Below, piece after piece: positions 25,877-34,351 of a DNA stretch of 64,000 nucleotides. The notes below the pieces were generated by a model. The model made no database searches. It had not been told where the DNA came from and was given only the letters and a program-made list of their open reading frames with translations. The DNA is from Bacteroidota bacterium (lineage in GTDB: Bacteria > Bacteroidota > Bacteroidia > Chitinophagales > Chitinophagaceae): contig JAEZAM010000081.1 of the NCBI GenBank assembly GCA_023430465.1, forward strand, positions 14,506-78,505, read 5' to 3'. The first letter of the stretch is position 1. Each line of letters begins with the position of its first letter. A program made the position numbers and the translations under genes.

Positions 25877-27469
25877 TTAGTAGCCGGGATTTTGTACGAG
25901 GTTCGGATTGGACAACATATCGGGTGCAGGTATTGGGAAAATATTCCTGTCATCAGATACGCCAGCTCCTGCCGGTGTGCCCCCTTTCCATGGCCAGAGA
26001 TAGCTGTCAGTTGTAAACCGTCCATACCTTACGAGGTCTGTCCGGCGATGCCCTTCCCAGTAGAGTTCGCGTGCCCGTTCGTCAAGTATAAAGTTCAGGT
26101 TTAACTGGCCGGCAGAGATATTTCCCGATGCATCGCCGTATGCACGCTGACGAATCAGGTTAATATATCCCAGTGCAGTGGCTGCATCTCCCCCTGTTCC
26201 ACCGCGAAGCACGGCTTCGGCATAGATGAGGTACATTTCGCCGAGGCGGAACAATGGAAAATCAACATCAGCATACTCGAGGCTGCTGCCGGGCGTGCCG
26301 TTGCGTTTGAGGTTCCTGAACTTTGTTACGGCAAATCCATTCGTGAACTGTGTCTGGTCACCAATTTCAATGCTCTGGCCAGCCTGGTAGAACTGAGCCC
26401 GTGCATCAGCGGCACCGGTATAGTCAGGGAAAAGATTTGGTAAAATCCTGGTTGTGCGTACTCCACCCCAGCCACCATTGATACCATAGCTGGATGATGG
26501 CATGCTGCCACCCACAGGCGCATGTGTAAGGAAGGTGGTACCACCAAAGCTTTGTGTTTTCTGGCCATCGTAGTTGATGGTCAGGATAAATTCGCTGGTG
26601 TTAAGGTGATTGTCTGCCAGCATGAGTTGCGTATAGTCGCTGATCAGCGAGTAGCCGGCATCGATGACTTTTTTAGAATACGTGATCGCATCTGTATATC
26701 GTGGTGAACCCGTATAGACCTCTGCATTCAGGTACAGCCTCGCCAGTAATGCCCAGGCTGCAGCCTGGTCTGCACGGCCATACTCATTTGTTCTTGCCGC
26801 TGCGAGCAAAGGCTCGATCTCCTTCAGTTCGGATTCAACATAGTCAAACAGTTCCGCGCGCGAATTAACCTGGCGGGGAAGCGTGCCCGAACCAACCACA
26901 TCGGCTTCTGTTACGAAAGGCGGACGACCATATAGATCCATCAGCACCCAATACTGGAATGCCCGGAGGAAACGCGCTTCATTGCGGAATGACCTGATCT
27001 TTTCTGCATCCTGACCCGCGATACCGCGTGATGCAAGCTTATCATCAGTTGCCTGGCGGAGGAAATCATTTACCAGCGTCACCTGGTAGAGACTGCGATA
27101 GTATAAACCGGTAAGGAAGGAGTTGCTGGAAGACCAGTTCATGTTATGAAAGTCCTGTATCCCCGCATCACCCCATGCGATCACCGCTTCATCGGTACTC
27201 AGCTCCTGTGCTTTCCAGTACAGACGCAGGAAATCAGAAAAGCCTTCATCGATTCCGCGGATATCACCGTTACCGGCCGGACCCTGGTTTCCTGTCAGCG
27301 CAAATGCACCATAAACTTTGGCAAAGGCAAGCTGATAACCTTCCGGCGTACTGTATACCACTTCAGACGTCACGTCGTTGGTGGGAAATCTGTCCAGCTT
27401 CTTGCTGCAGGAGGATACCAGCAGTAATACGGCGGCAGGAAGCAGGATGAAAAATGATTGTCTTTTCAT
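25877..27469 (-). CDS. SusD family starch-binding outer-membrane lipoprotein
   Basis: A 530-residue SusD protein with a signal ending LLLVSSCSKKLD (Cys21). Landmarks: GYQLAFAKVYGAFALTGNQGP, EARFLRAFQYWVLMDLYGRPPFV, FRLGEMYLIYAEAVLRGG, and the closing LYWEGHRRTDLVRYGRF with NIFPIPAPDMLSNPNLVQNPGY. Its place between SusC (22 nt upstream) and SusE (35 nt downstream), in the same direction as an amylase, supports binding of alpha-glucan oligosaccharides. It is presumably co-regulated with susC by the palindrome at 30522. Confidence 0.94.
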   Translation of the reverse strand: MKRQSFFILLPAAVLLLVSSCSKKLDRFPTNDVTSEVVYSTPEGYQLAFAKVYGAFALTGNQGPAGNGDIRGIDEGFSDFLRLYWKAQELSTDEAVIAWGDAGIQDFHNMNWSSSNSFLTGLYYRSLYQVTLVNDFLRQATDDKLASRGIAGQDAEKIRSFRNEARFLRAFQYWVLMDLYGRPPFVTEADVVGSGTLPRQVNSRAELFDYVESELKEIEPLLAAARTNEYGRADQAAAWALLARLYLNAEVYTGSPRYTDAITYSKKVIDAGYSLISDYTQLMLADNHLNTSEFILTINYDGQKTQSFGGTTFLTHAPVGGSMPSSSYGINGGWGGVRTTRILPNLFPDYTGAADARAQFYQAGQSIEIGDQTQFTNGFAVTKFRNLKRNGTPGSSLEYADVDFPLFRLGEMYLIYAEAVLRGGTGGDAATALGYINLIRQRAYGDASGNISAGQLNLNFILDERARELYWEGHRRTDLVRYGRFTTDSYLWPWKGGTPAGAGVSDDRNIFPIPAPDMLSNPNLVQNPGY

Positions 27470-27491
27470 ATAGCGAGTTTGTTCGTGTTAA

Positions 27492-30488
27492 TTAAAATTC
27501 AAGGTTAAGGCCCAGGGAGAATATGCGGGGACGTGGGTAAAAATTATTGTCGATACCACCACTCACCTCAGGATCCAGGCCTTTGTACTTCGTTACAACG
27601 AAAACGTTCTGAACATTGGCATTGACGCGAAGTCTTGCTGCATTCTGCAACACTGATCCGAAATCATATCCAAGATAGATATTGTCCATCCGGAGGAAGG
27701 AAGCATTTTCTACGAAATAATCAGAGAGAATGTATTTATCACCGCTACCCGTGAAATTCGTTTCCAGCACATTGGCTGAACCATTGTTAAGGTAACCCAG
27801 CGGGTTAAGGATATTTCTAGATACACCCGTGTTGGAGAATACGTTGTTGTATACGTAATTGTTCAGGTTGGCACGCATCACAAAGCCAGCGTTCCATTTC
27901 CTGAAATTCACGTTGCTGTTCACGCCAAGCAGATAGTTGGGATCAACACCCTTGAACCGGTAGCGATCATCTGCATTGATGGTGCCATCCTTATTCAGGT
28001 CCGCGAACACATTTTCAACAGGCTTGCCATCTGCAGTATAAACCTGCTTGTAAACATAGAATGATCCACGCTGGAAATTAACGGAGTTGATCAGCACCTG
28101 GTTGTCCACACCACCTGAGATACCACCAAAGATGTTACCCGGGAATTTTGGATCATCCACAACAGTCAGCTTCGTGATCTTATTTTTATTGTAAGTGAAT
28201 ACAAAGTTGAAATCCCATGTCAGATCAGCACGGCGAACCGGTGTGGTATTCACTGTTACCTCCACGCCCCTGTTTTCCATATCACCTACATTGGCCACGA
28301 TCCGGTTAGTGAAATTTGTACCCGCCGGCTGAGCGATCTCATTGAGGAGATTCGTTGTTTTCTTATAGTATACATCCACGCTACCGCTAACACGATTATC
28401 GAGTATCGCGAAATCAACTGCCGCATTGAGAGTTGAGGTCTCTTCCCATTTGCGCGCATAGAAATAACCACCGGGACGATACATATTATAGAAGGTATTG
28501 CCCAACTGGTACTGTGCGGTATTGCCGCTTAGGTTATAGAACGAGATGTAATCAAAATAAGGGATACCATCCTGCTGACCTGTAACACCATAGCCAAGTC
28601 TCAGTTTGAGATCGCTGAATGTGTTGCTTGATCGCATGAAGTCTTCGTCCTTTACCCTCCAGGCCAGCGCAGCAGAAGGGAAAAGTCCCCATCTTTCATC
28701 CGGGTTGAACCTGGATGATCCATCGGTACGTAGTGTCGCCGTAAGAATGTATTTATTGCGGAAAGTATAGTTCAGACGGCCATAGTAGGAGATTAATGTA
28801 TACTGCGGTTTATCGATCACGAACTTCGGCTCCGTGTTCGGCATGATATCACCATTGAAATTATAATCTGCAGAATTCAGATTGGTGGTGATGAAATCAT
28901 AGTAACCATAACCAGCCACTACATCCAGTCGGCTGTCAATATTCTTGAGATTCTTAGCATAGTTGAGGTAGAACTCCACCGTTGCGTTGTCGCGGTATTG
29001 CGAATAGTGATTGTTCACACCACCGCTTCCGTTTGGATTGCGGCGATAAGAAGCAGCAGCACTGTCATTCACAACGATCGTTCCTGTTCCTCTCGATACA
29101 TCATAACCAAGGTTCAGGTTAGCGCGGAGATCGGGGAGGAAATGGAATTTATAGTCGAACTGAATATTGCCTATGCTGCGGAGCACCTCACTCTTGTCAA
29201 CACGTTGGTTTAACAATCCAACCGGGTTGCGTGGTGATAGCTGGCGCAGGCCCGTAGAAGCGCTGGCGTCGAGCCATTCGAAATAGCCGCCATAGCGAGG
29301 GTTGCCGGAATACACGGGCTGAGTAGGATCGAAGCTGACAGCCGATCCGATAGCACCCTCATTCGCGAACCGGCTGCGGGATACAGAGCCTTTCAGGCTG
29401 AGATCGATGCGGAGATGGTTGTTGAATAATTGCGGGCTGAGATTGATTGCTGCGGATGTACGTTTGAGGTTACCGGTTTTCAGCACTCCATCCTGGTTGA
29501 GAAATCCAAGAGATATCCGATAGGGCATATTCTTCGCAGCACCCGACACGCTCAGGTTGTTATCCTGTGCGAAAGCCGTGCGGTAGATCTCATCCTGCCA
29601 GTCAGTGCTTGCGGTACCAAGGAGGTCTTTCTGCGCCTGTGTGGCATTGGGATGATTATTTACAAAACTCCGGAACTCATCAGCGGTCAGCACATCAGTC
29701 GTCTGGCCAATCTTCGACATGGATACCAGGCTGTTGAAGTTGAACACCGGTTTACCGCGGCGACCTTTTTTAGTGGTAATAAGGATCACACCATTCGATG
29801 CGCGGGATCCGTAGATAGCCGTGGCCGATGCGTCCTTTAAAATATTGAACGACTCAATGTCATTGGGATTGATCAAAGAAAGCGGGTTGGGTGAACCGGA
29901 TACACCACCATTATCCAGGGGAATACCATCCACCACGATCAGCGGATCATTGCTGGCACTAAGAGAAGCACCACCGCGGATACGGATGGAACTTCCAGCA
30001 CCGGGCGCTCCGCCATTCGATGTTATTTGTACACCTGCGACCTTCCCTACGATCAGTTGCTCCGGTGTTGTCACCTGGCCCTTGTTGAAGTCTTTTGCCG
30101 TAATGGACGTAGCGGCACCAGTAAGATCACGTTTCCTGGTAGATCCATAACCAATAACTACCACTTCACCAAGCGATGTGTTATTAATTACCAGTGATAC
30201 ATCGGCAGTAGTACGGGAAGAGATGTCGATCTCTTGTGAGGTATAACCGACAGAAGAGAAGACGATAAAGTTGATTCCCGCAGGAACCGTCAGGCTGTAA
30301 CTACCATCAGCAGCGGTTTGCGTGGCAGCTGCACCACCACGGGCAACAACATTCACACCGGCTACCGGAGATCCATCGCGTGGATCAGTAACCTTACCTG
30401 AAATAACCCTGCCTTGAGAATAGGAAACGATGGTAATAAGCAGCAAAAAAGGCAACAGCAACGCCTTAAGCAGTTTTTTGGGAAACAT
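27492..30488 (-). CDS. SusC family TonB-dependent transporter of the alpha-glucan locus
   Basis: A 998-residue SusC. The signal peptide ends ITIVSYSQG. A carboxypeptidase-regulatory-like domain (about 26-105, ISGKVTDPRDGSPVAGVNV) and linker GEVVVIGYGSTRKRDLTGAA are followed by the plug (LIVVDGIPLDNGG, DIESFNILKDASATAIYGSRASNGV) and a barrel ending RIFSLGLNLEF. It starts the susC-susD-susE transcript. A perfect 19-bp palindrome lies 34 nt upstream of the ATG, where a repressor or activator could control it. Import of maltooligosaccharides is inferred from the neighbouring SusE and GH13. Confidence 0.95.
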   Translation of the reverse strand: MFPKKLLKALLLPFLLLITIVSYSQGRVISGKVTDPRDGSPVAGVNVVARGGAAATQTAADGSYSLTVPAGINFIVFSSVGYTSQEIDISSRTTADVSLVINNTSLGEVVVIGYGSTRKRDLTGAATSITAKDFNKGQVTTPEQLIVGKVAGVQITSNGGAPGAGSSIRIRGGASLSASNDPLIVVDGIPLDNGGVSGSPNPLSLINPNDIESFNILKDASATAIYGSRASNGVILITTKKGRRGKPVFNFNSLVSMSKIGQTTDVLTADEFRSFVNNHPNATQAQKDLLGTASTDWQDEIYRTAFAQDNNLSVSGAAKNMPYRISLGFLNQDGVLKTGNLKRTSAAINLSPQLFNNHLRIDLSLKGSVSRSRFANEGAIGSAVSFDPTQPVYSGNPRYGGYFEWLDASASTGLRQLSPRNPVGLLNQRVDKSEVLRSIGNIQFDYKFHFLPDLRANLNLGYDVSRGTGTIVVNDSAAASYRRNPNGSGGVNNHYSQYRDNATVEFYLNYAKNLKNIDSRLDVVAGYGYYDFITTNLNSADYNFNGDIMPNTEPKFVIDKPQYTLISYYGRLNYTFRNKYILTATLRTDGSSRFNPDERWGLFPSAALAWRVKDEDFMRSSNTFSDLKLRLGYGVTGQQDGIPYFDYISFYNLSGNTAQYQLGNTFYNMYRPGGYFYARKWEETSTLNAAVDFAILDNRVSGSVDVYYKKTTNLLNEIAQPAGTNFTNRIVANVGDMENRGVEVTVNTTPVRRADLTWDFNFVFTYNKNKITKLTVVDDPKFPGNIFGGISGGVDNQVLINSVNFQRGSFYVYKQVYTADGKPVENVFADLNKDGTINADDRYRFKGVDPNYLLGVNSNVNFRKWNAGFVMRANLNNYVYNNVFSNTGVSRNILNPLGYLNNGSANVLETNFTGSGDKYILSDYFVENASFLRMDNIYLGYDFGSVLQNAARLRVNANVQNVFVVTKYKGLDPEVSGGIDNNFYPRPRIFSLGLNLEF

Positions 30489-30521
30489 AGCAATCGTTAT
30501 TAGTTAAGCGAATCAGTTTGA

Positions 30522-30540
30522 AAATACACAATGTGTATTT
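30522..30540. promoter_or_regulatory. Palindromic operator candidate upstream of susC
   Basis: AAATACACAATGTGTATTT is a perfect 9+1+9 inverted repeat, 34 nt upstream of the susC ATG. On the minus strand it sits between a TTG at about -33 and a TATTTTCA at about -7 (20 nt apart), so a bound protein would overlap RNA polymerase. A related site is at 34286-34304, upstream of the amylase. The likely binder is the Nudix-type regulator encoded next door (30611). Confidence 0.65.
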
Positions 30541-30610
30541 AGCACACAATGTTAGAGCATTTTCGTTTCCCGAAAAAATTTCTTTTTCCGAAAACCACTA
30601 CCCGCCTGAT

Positions 30611-31351
30611 TTAGCCCATGCTAAATCGACCTAAAACAGCTTTTTTCCTTGAGGATTTGCGCCGGAACTCCGGCTTCAACCGGTAAAGTTTGCCCGGCCT
30701 GTGAGGGACGTCTTCTTCCATTTCATTCAGATCCACCAGCCAGTCCTTGATAGCAATCTTCTTGCGGAAGTTGCGGCGGTCGAGTTCCACATTGAGGATG
30801 GCCTCATATAGTTCCTGCAATTCCCGGAGGGAGAATTTCTCCGGCAGCAGGTTGAAGATGACGGGGTGCTCGATCACCTGGTCGCGAAGGCGAGCCAGGC
30901 AGGTGTCAAGTATGGCTTTATGGTCAAACGCCATGCGCCGTATGTCCTTCACTGGCTGCCAGCGAAGATCATTGTTATTCAGCTTCAGCTTCTGGTGCTT
31001 CACATCGATCAGTGAATAGTATGCTGTGGTGATTACCCTGCCGGACGGGTGCCGGTCAATGCTGCCGAATGTATGCACCTGCTCCAGGTATACATCTTCC
31101 ATCCCGGTCCGCTCCTGCAGTATGCGGTAAGACGCCGCATCGAGGTCTTCATCGGGTCGCACAAGATCGCCCAGTAATGAATTAAGCCCGGAAAACTCTT
31201 CCAGGTCAGATTTTATCACCAGCACCTTGAGCTCTTTTTCATCATAGCAGAAGATGACACAGTCTACGGAAATGGCAATATTGAAATAGTCAAGGTGACT
31301 GATCTTCTCCAGTTCCGCTGTCTTCAGGTTGGCTGAATTGGCCATATGCAT
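30611..31351 (-). CDS. Nudix-type transcriptional regulator (NrtR/AraR-like)
   Basis: A 246-residue protein. The N-terminal 20-150 is a Nudix fold with a degenerate Nudix box: G61, E68 and R76 are recognisable, but the box reads R-I-L-Q-E80-R81-T-G83 instead of R-E-x-x-E-E-x-G, so two catalytic glutamates are lost and hydrolysis is unlikely. The C-terminal part (about 165-246, FSLRELQELYEAILNVELDRRNFRKKI) matches the winged-helix of NrtR/AraR-type regulators. Family members bind palindromic operators and respond to a phosphosugar, sugar or ADP-ribose. It starts 3 nt after the amylase stop, so they share an mRNA, and lies directly upstream of susC. A perfect 8-bp inverted repeat (30608-30627) covers its stop codon. 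Predicted to control both sites at 30522 and 34286. Confidence 0.85.
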   Translation of the reverse strand: MHMANSANLKTAELEKISHLDYFNIAISVDCVIFCYDEKELKVLVIKSDLEEFSGLNSLLGDLVRPDEDLDAASYRILQERTGMEDVYLEQVHTFGSIDRHPSGRVITTAYYSLIDVKHQKLKLNNNDLRWQPVKDIRRMAFDHKAILDTCLARLRDQVIEHPVIFNLLPEKFSLRELQELYEAILNVELDRRNFRKKIAIKDWLVDLNEMEEDVPHRPGKLYRLKPEFRRKSSRKKAVLGRFSMG

Positions 31352-31354
31352 TCG

Positions 31355-34240
31355 TCATTTTACCAGGATGGGCACCCGGCTTTGTTGGTTAAGGGCATAT
31401 ACACTGATAAAATATAAACCCGCCGCCAAATTATTGATTTTATCAGAAACCGTTAAGGTATTTACACCGGAGGCCAACGTTCCGGTAAACAAGACCCTCA
31501 CCCGCTGACCCTGGCTATTGAAAAGAAAAACATCCGCGTGTCCCGATGAGGCCATGCTCAGTTGCAGCACAGATGAAGCATTGGCCGGGTTCGGACCAAA
31601 CTTTATTCCTAACCCTTCAGTTGGAATGGGTGGATTGCCATCCGGCGATTGCTTTTTCATATAGACCCGGTACTCACCCGGGGCCAGCATGATCTGCTGA
31701 ACCAGGCCGGTAGCTGCAAATGTGCTGCCGCTGAATAATTCGGTCCAGTCGCCGGCAACAGGAAACATGAAGCCTACCGATCGCTGAGCGACATCAAAAT
31801 TGCCGATCACACACAGGTTTGCTGTATCGGCAGTTGAGCGCAGCTTCATCCACTTCATGGCACCACCAAGAGAGCTTTCCATCTGGATCCCTGATGCGGT
31901 GAAAAGATCCTTGTAACCCGGGTTGCTACGCAGCCCGCCGAGAATTTTGTATACGTTCTCCAGTTGCTGACGCGGCTGCCTGCTGCGATAATCCCACCGG
32001 ATGGGCTTGTTGCCCGTTCTGCAGGACGGATCGATCGATCCGTTATTGATGCAGTAATTGATAGAATAATCATAACCCGTTTCCCCAAACTGCCACATCA
32101 TTTTCGGGCCGGGCATGGTGAGAAGAAACGTAGCCGCGAGCCCGCTCCTGGCGATAGCTGTAGCCGAATCCTTTACGTTATATCCTCCCGAGCTGTTTCC
32201 ATAATTGATATTCTTGAACACGATCCGCTCCTCATCATGGCTTTCCATATAGGAAATAAGATGCGGTTTACTCCATTGACGTGTGGTGTGCAATGCACCC
32301 GACAGATCTGAATTATCCAGCCAGCCCATGCTTGCCTCATTGAAGTTGTAGTTCATGTTTCCCCATAACATCATACCATATTCCGCCAATTCCCGCTCTT
32401 CATCATTTACCCCAAGGTGTTCAAGGATAACATACGATTCGGGTGAAGAGACCTGGAGGCTGTCATAATATCTTTTCCATATCGCTACACGGCTTGCATC
32501 GTAGCTGCTCCAGTTTCCGACCTCGTTGCCGGTTTCACAATTGGCCGTAGTACAACTGTTACGTTGGGTAAATCCTTTTGAAAGATCAAACCGGAATCCA
32601 TCGATGCGGTATTCTTTTAACCAATAATCTGTGATGCGATTGAAATAATATTTCGTGGCTTCGCTTTCATGGTTCATATCGTAACCAACGTTGAACGGGT
32701 GGCGAGGGGTTGGGTTAAACCAGGGATTGTCAGCGGAAGGCCGGTTGTTCAGTCCATCCCAATACAACTGGACCATCGGTGCGAGGCCGAAGGAATGATT
32801 CAGAGCGATATCCATGATCACGGCGATGCCATTGGAGTGACAGGCATCGATAAATCTTTTCAACTCAATGGCCGGTCCATAATATTTGTCAGGTGCGAAA
32901 TAGAAATCCGGATTATAACCCCAGCTCTCGTTGCCCTCAAACTCATTGAAAGGCAGCAGTTCGATCGCATTTATCCCAAGTCTTTTCAAATAGCTGATGG
33001 TATCCCGCAACGTAGACCAGTCGTGCTTTTCAATGAAGTCCCGCAACAGCAGTTCAAAGATGATCAGGTTACGCTTATCGGGCCGGGAAAAATTCGTGCT
33101 GGTCCATGTAAAGGCCGGTGCGCCGGTCTGCAACAGGCTGACGATCCCCGACTGGCCGGCAGGATAACTACGCAAAGCGGGATAGGTGGCCGGGGTGATA
33201 TAGGGGTCATTCCAGGGGTCGAGTATTTTGGTAGCATAGGGGTCGGCAATTTTCAGGCTGCCATCAACGAGGTACTGGTAAGCATATTCTGTTCCGGCGG
33301 TAAGATTTTCCAGCCGCAGCCACCAGTGCCGGCCATCTGCTGTTTTATTCATCTGGAAAGCGGGCTGCTCTGTCCAGTTGCTTGCGGGGAATTCCCCGAT
33401 CACGCTCACGCGGTTCTTTCCCGGAGCTTCCAATACCAGTACGGCTGAGCTGTTGTTGAGATAGTTGATGCCCGGTCTTGTACCAGCGGGTAATGGTGCG
33501 ATGGTGACTCCGCCGGCCACAAAGAATTTCACCGAATCTTTTACCACGGCAGCGCCCTCACCGGCTTCGATGAAGATCGATTGATTGCCCCCCGCAGTAA
33601 ATGACAGGTTATGAGATAAGGTCGTGGCATTTGCGGCCGATGCCACCAACGTTCCATTATGATAGAGCCGAAGTGAAGCAGGCTGATTGCTGACAGCAGT
33701 GACGGGCAATACATCATTCAATGCAACAGTCAATGGCTCCGGTACAGGTATGTAAGTTGGCTGAAACGGTGGTTGTGAAAAGCGAACAGCCAGCGATGAA
33801 CCGGCCAGCGGAATATACATGTCCGACTGATCCGCATTTCTGTGCACCACTGAGCCGCTGCCATTGCGGAACAGCAGCGCGATATGAGACGCTGTTTCTG
33901 ACTGGCCAACGGAGAAGAATGTGCGGATATTCGGGATGGTGAAACTATACTGGTTATTTCCAAGATAGGTTGCCTTGCCTGCCGGCGGCGTAGATCCCCA
34001 TGGGAAAACGGAATGTTGCCAGTCGCCACTGTTCTGACTTACATTGGTGATTACACCAATGTGGAGATAGATATCATCGGGGTTTGAATAATCTTTCAGG
34101 GCCAGGTTTCCCTTTGTGGCATCGAGGGTGATGGTGACGGCACCATCGATCGTAGGAAATGCGGGATTCCAACGAAGAAGTTGAGCGCGGACAAGCACTG
34201 CTGCCAACACGAAGCAGGCAAGCAAAAATATTTTTTTCAT
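31355..34240 (-). CDS. Secreted GH13 alpha-amylase-family enzyme with T9SS sorting domain
   Basis: 961 residues from the ATG at 34240, which gives a proper signal peptide (MKKIFLLACFVLAAV...RAQ); the frame opening at 34276 is a poorer start. Order: N-terminal beta domains (about 20-240), a CBM48-like module (about 268-345, VSVIGEFPASNWTEQPAF, WWLRLENLTAGTEYAYQYLVDG), the GH13 barrel (about 385-780), and a C-terminal type IX secretion sorting domain from about 880 (FGPNPANASSVLQL ... GLYFISVY). Catalytic regions: DIALNH, GFRFDLSKGF (nucleophile Asp552), VILEHLG (acid Glu607) and MESHDEERI (Asp669). It should be secreted or surface-attached and cut starch, glycogen or pullulan; the exact linkage is not decidable. 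First gene of the operon, with an operator candidate about 50 nt upstream. Confidence 0.9.
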   Translation of the reverse strand: MKKIFLLACFVLAAVLVRAQLLRWNPAFPTIDGAVTITLDATKGNLALKDYSNPDDIYLHIGVITNVSQNSGDWQHSVFPWGSTPPAGKATYLGNNQYSFTIPNIRTFFSVGQSETASHIALLFRNGSGSVVHRNADQSDMYIPLAGSSLAVRFSQPPFQPTYIPVPEPLTVALNDVLPVTAVSNQPASLRLYHNGTLVASAANATTLSHNLSFTAGGNQSIFIEAGEGAAVVKDSVKFFVAGGVTIAPLPAGTRPGINYLNNSSAVLVLEAPGKNRVSVIGEFPASNWTEQPAFQMNKTADGRHWWLRLENLTAGTEYAYQYLVDGSLKIADPYATKILDPWNDPYITPATYPALRSYPAGQSGIVSLLQTGAPAFTWTSTNFSRPDKRNLIIFELLLRDFIEKHDWSTLRDTISYLKRLGINAIELLPFNEFEGNESWGYNPDFYFAPDKYYGPAIELKRFIDACHSNGIAVIMDIALNHSFGLAPMVQLYWDGLNNRPSADNPWFNPTPRHPFNVGYDMNHESEATKYYFNRITDYWLKEYRIDGFRFDLSKGFTQRNSCTTANCETGNEVGNWSSYDASRVAIWKRYYDSLQVSSPESYVILEHLGVNDEERELAEYGMMLWGNMNYNFNEASMGWLDNSDLSGALHTTRQWSKPHLISYMESHDEERIVFKNINYGNSSGGYNVKDSATAIARSGLAATFLLTMPGPKMMWQFGETGYDYSINYCINNGSIDPSCRTGNKPIRWDYRSRQPRQQLENVYKILGGLRSNPGYKDLFTASGIQMESSLGGAMKWMKLRSTADTANLCVIGNFDVAQRSVGFMFPVAGDWTELFSGSTFAATGLVQQIMLAPGEYRVYMKKQSPDGNPPIPTEGLGIKFGPNPANASSVLQLSMASSGHADVFLFNSQGQRVRVLFTGTLASGVNTLTVSDKINNLAAGLYFISVYALNQQSRVPILVK

Positions 34241-34285
34241 GGCAATAGGTTTGGCAATCGGAAATGAAGGTAGCAAATATGTACT

Positions 34286-34304
34286 TAATACACATTATTT
34301 ATCT
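34286..34304. promoter_or_regulatory. Operator candidate upstream of the amylase gene
   Basis: TAATACACATTATTTATCT aligns with the 30522 palindrome: the left half matches at 8 of 9 bases and the right half at 6 of 9. On the minus strand it precedes a CATATTTG (-7-like) element. Sharing this word between the only two promoters of the alpha-glucan locus supports a common regulator. Confidence 0.5.
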
Positions 34305-34351
34305 AAAACAGTTTTTTCCAAGCCCCTAACTTTACGGTGAAACAGGATCAC

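Noticed and set aside
30611..31351. Active Nudix hydrolase
   Set aside because: Two essential glutamates of the Nudix box are replaced (Ile77 and Arg81) and a winged-helix tail is present; regulator is the better call.
32669..33448. 259-residue plus-strand frame opposite the amylase
   Set aside because: Entirely antisense to the GH13 gene; no signal, domain or ribosome-binding evidence.
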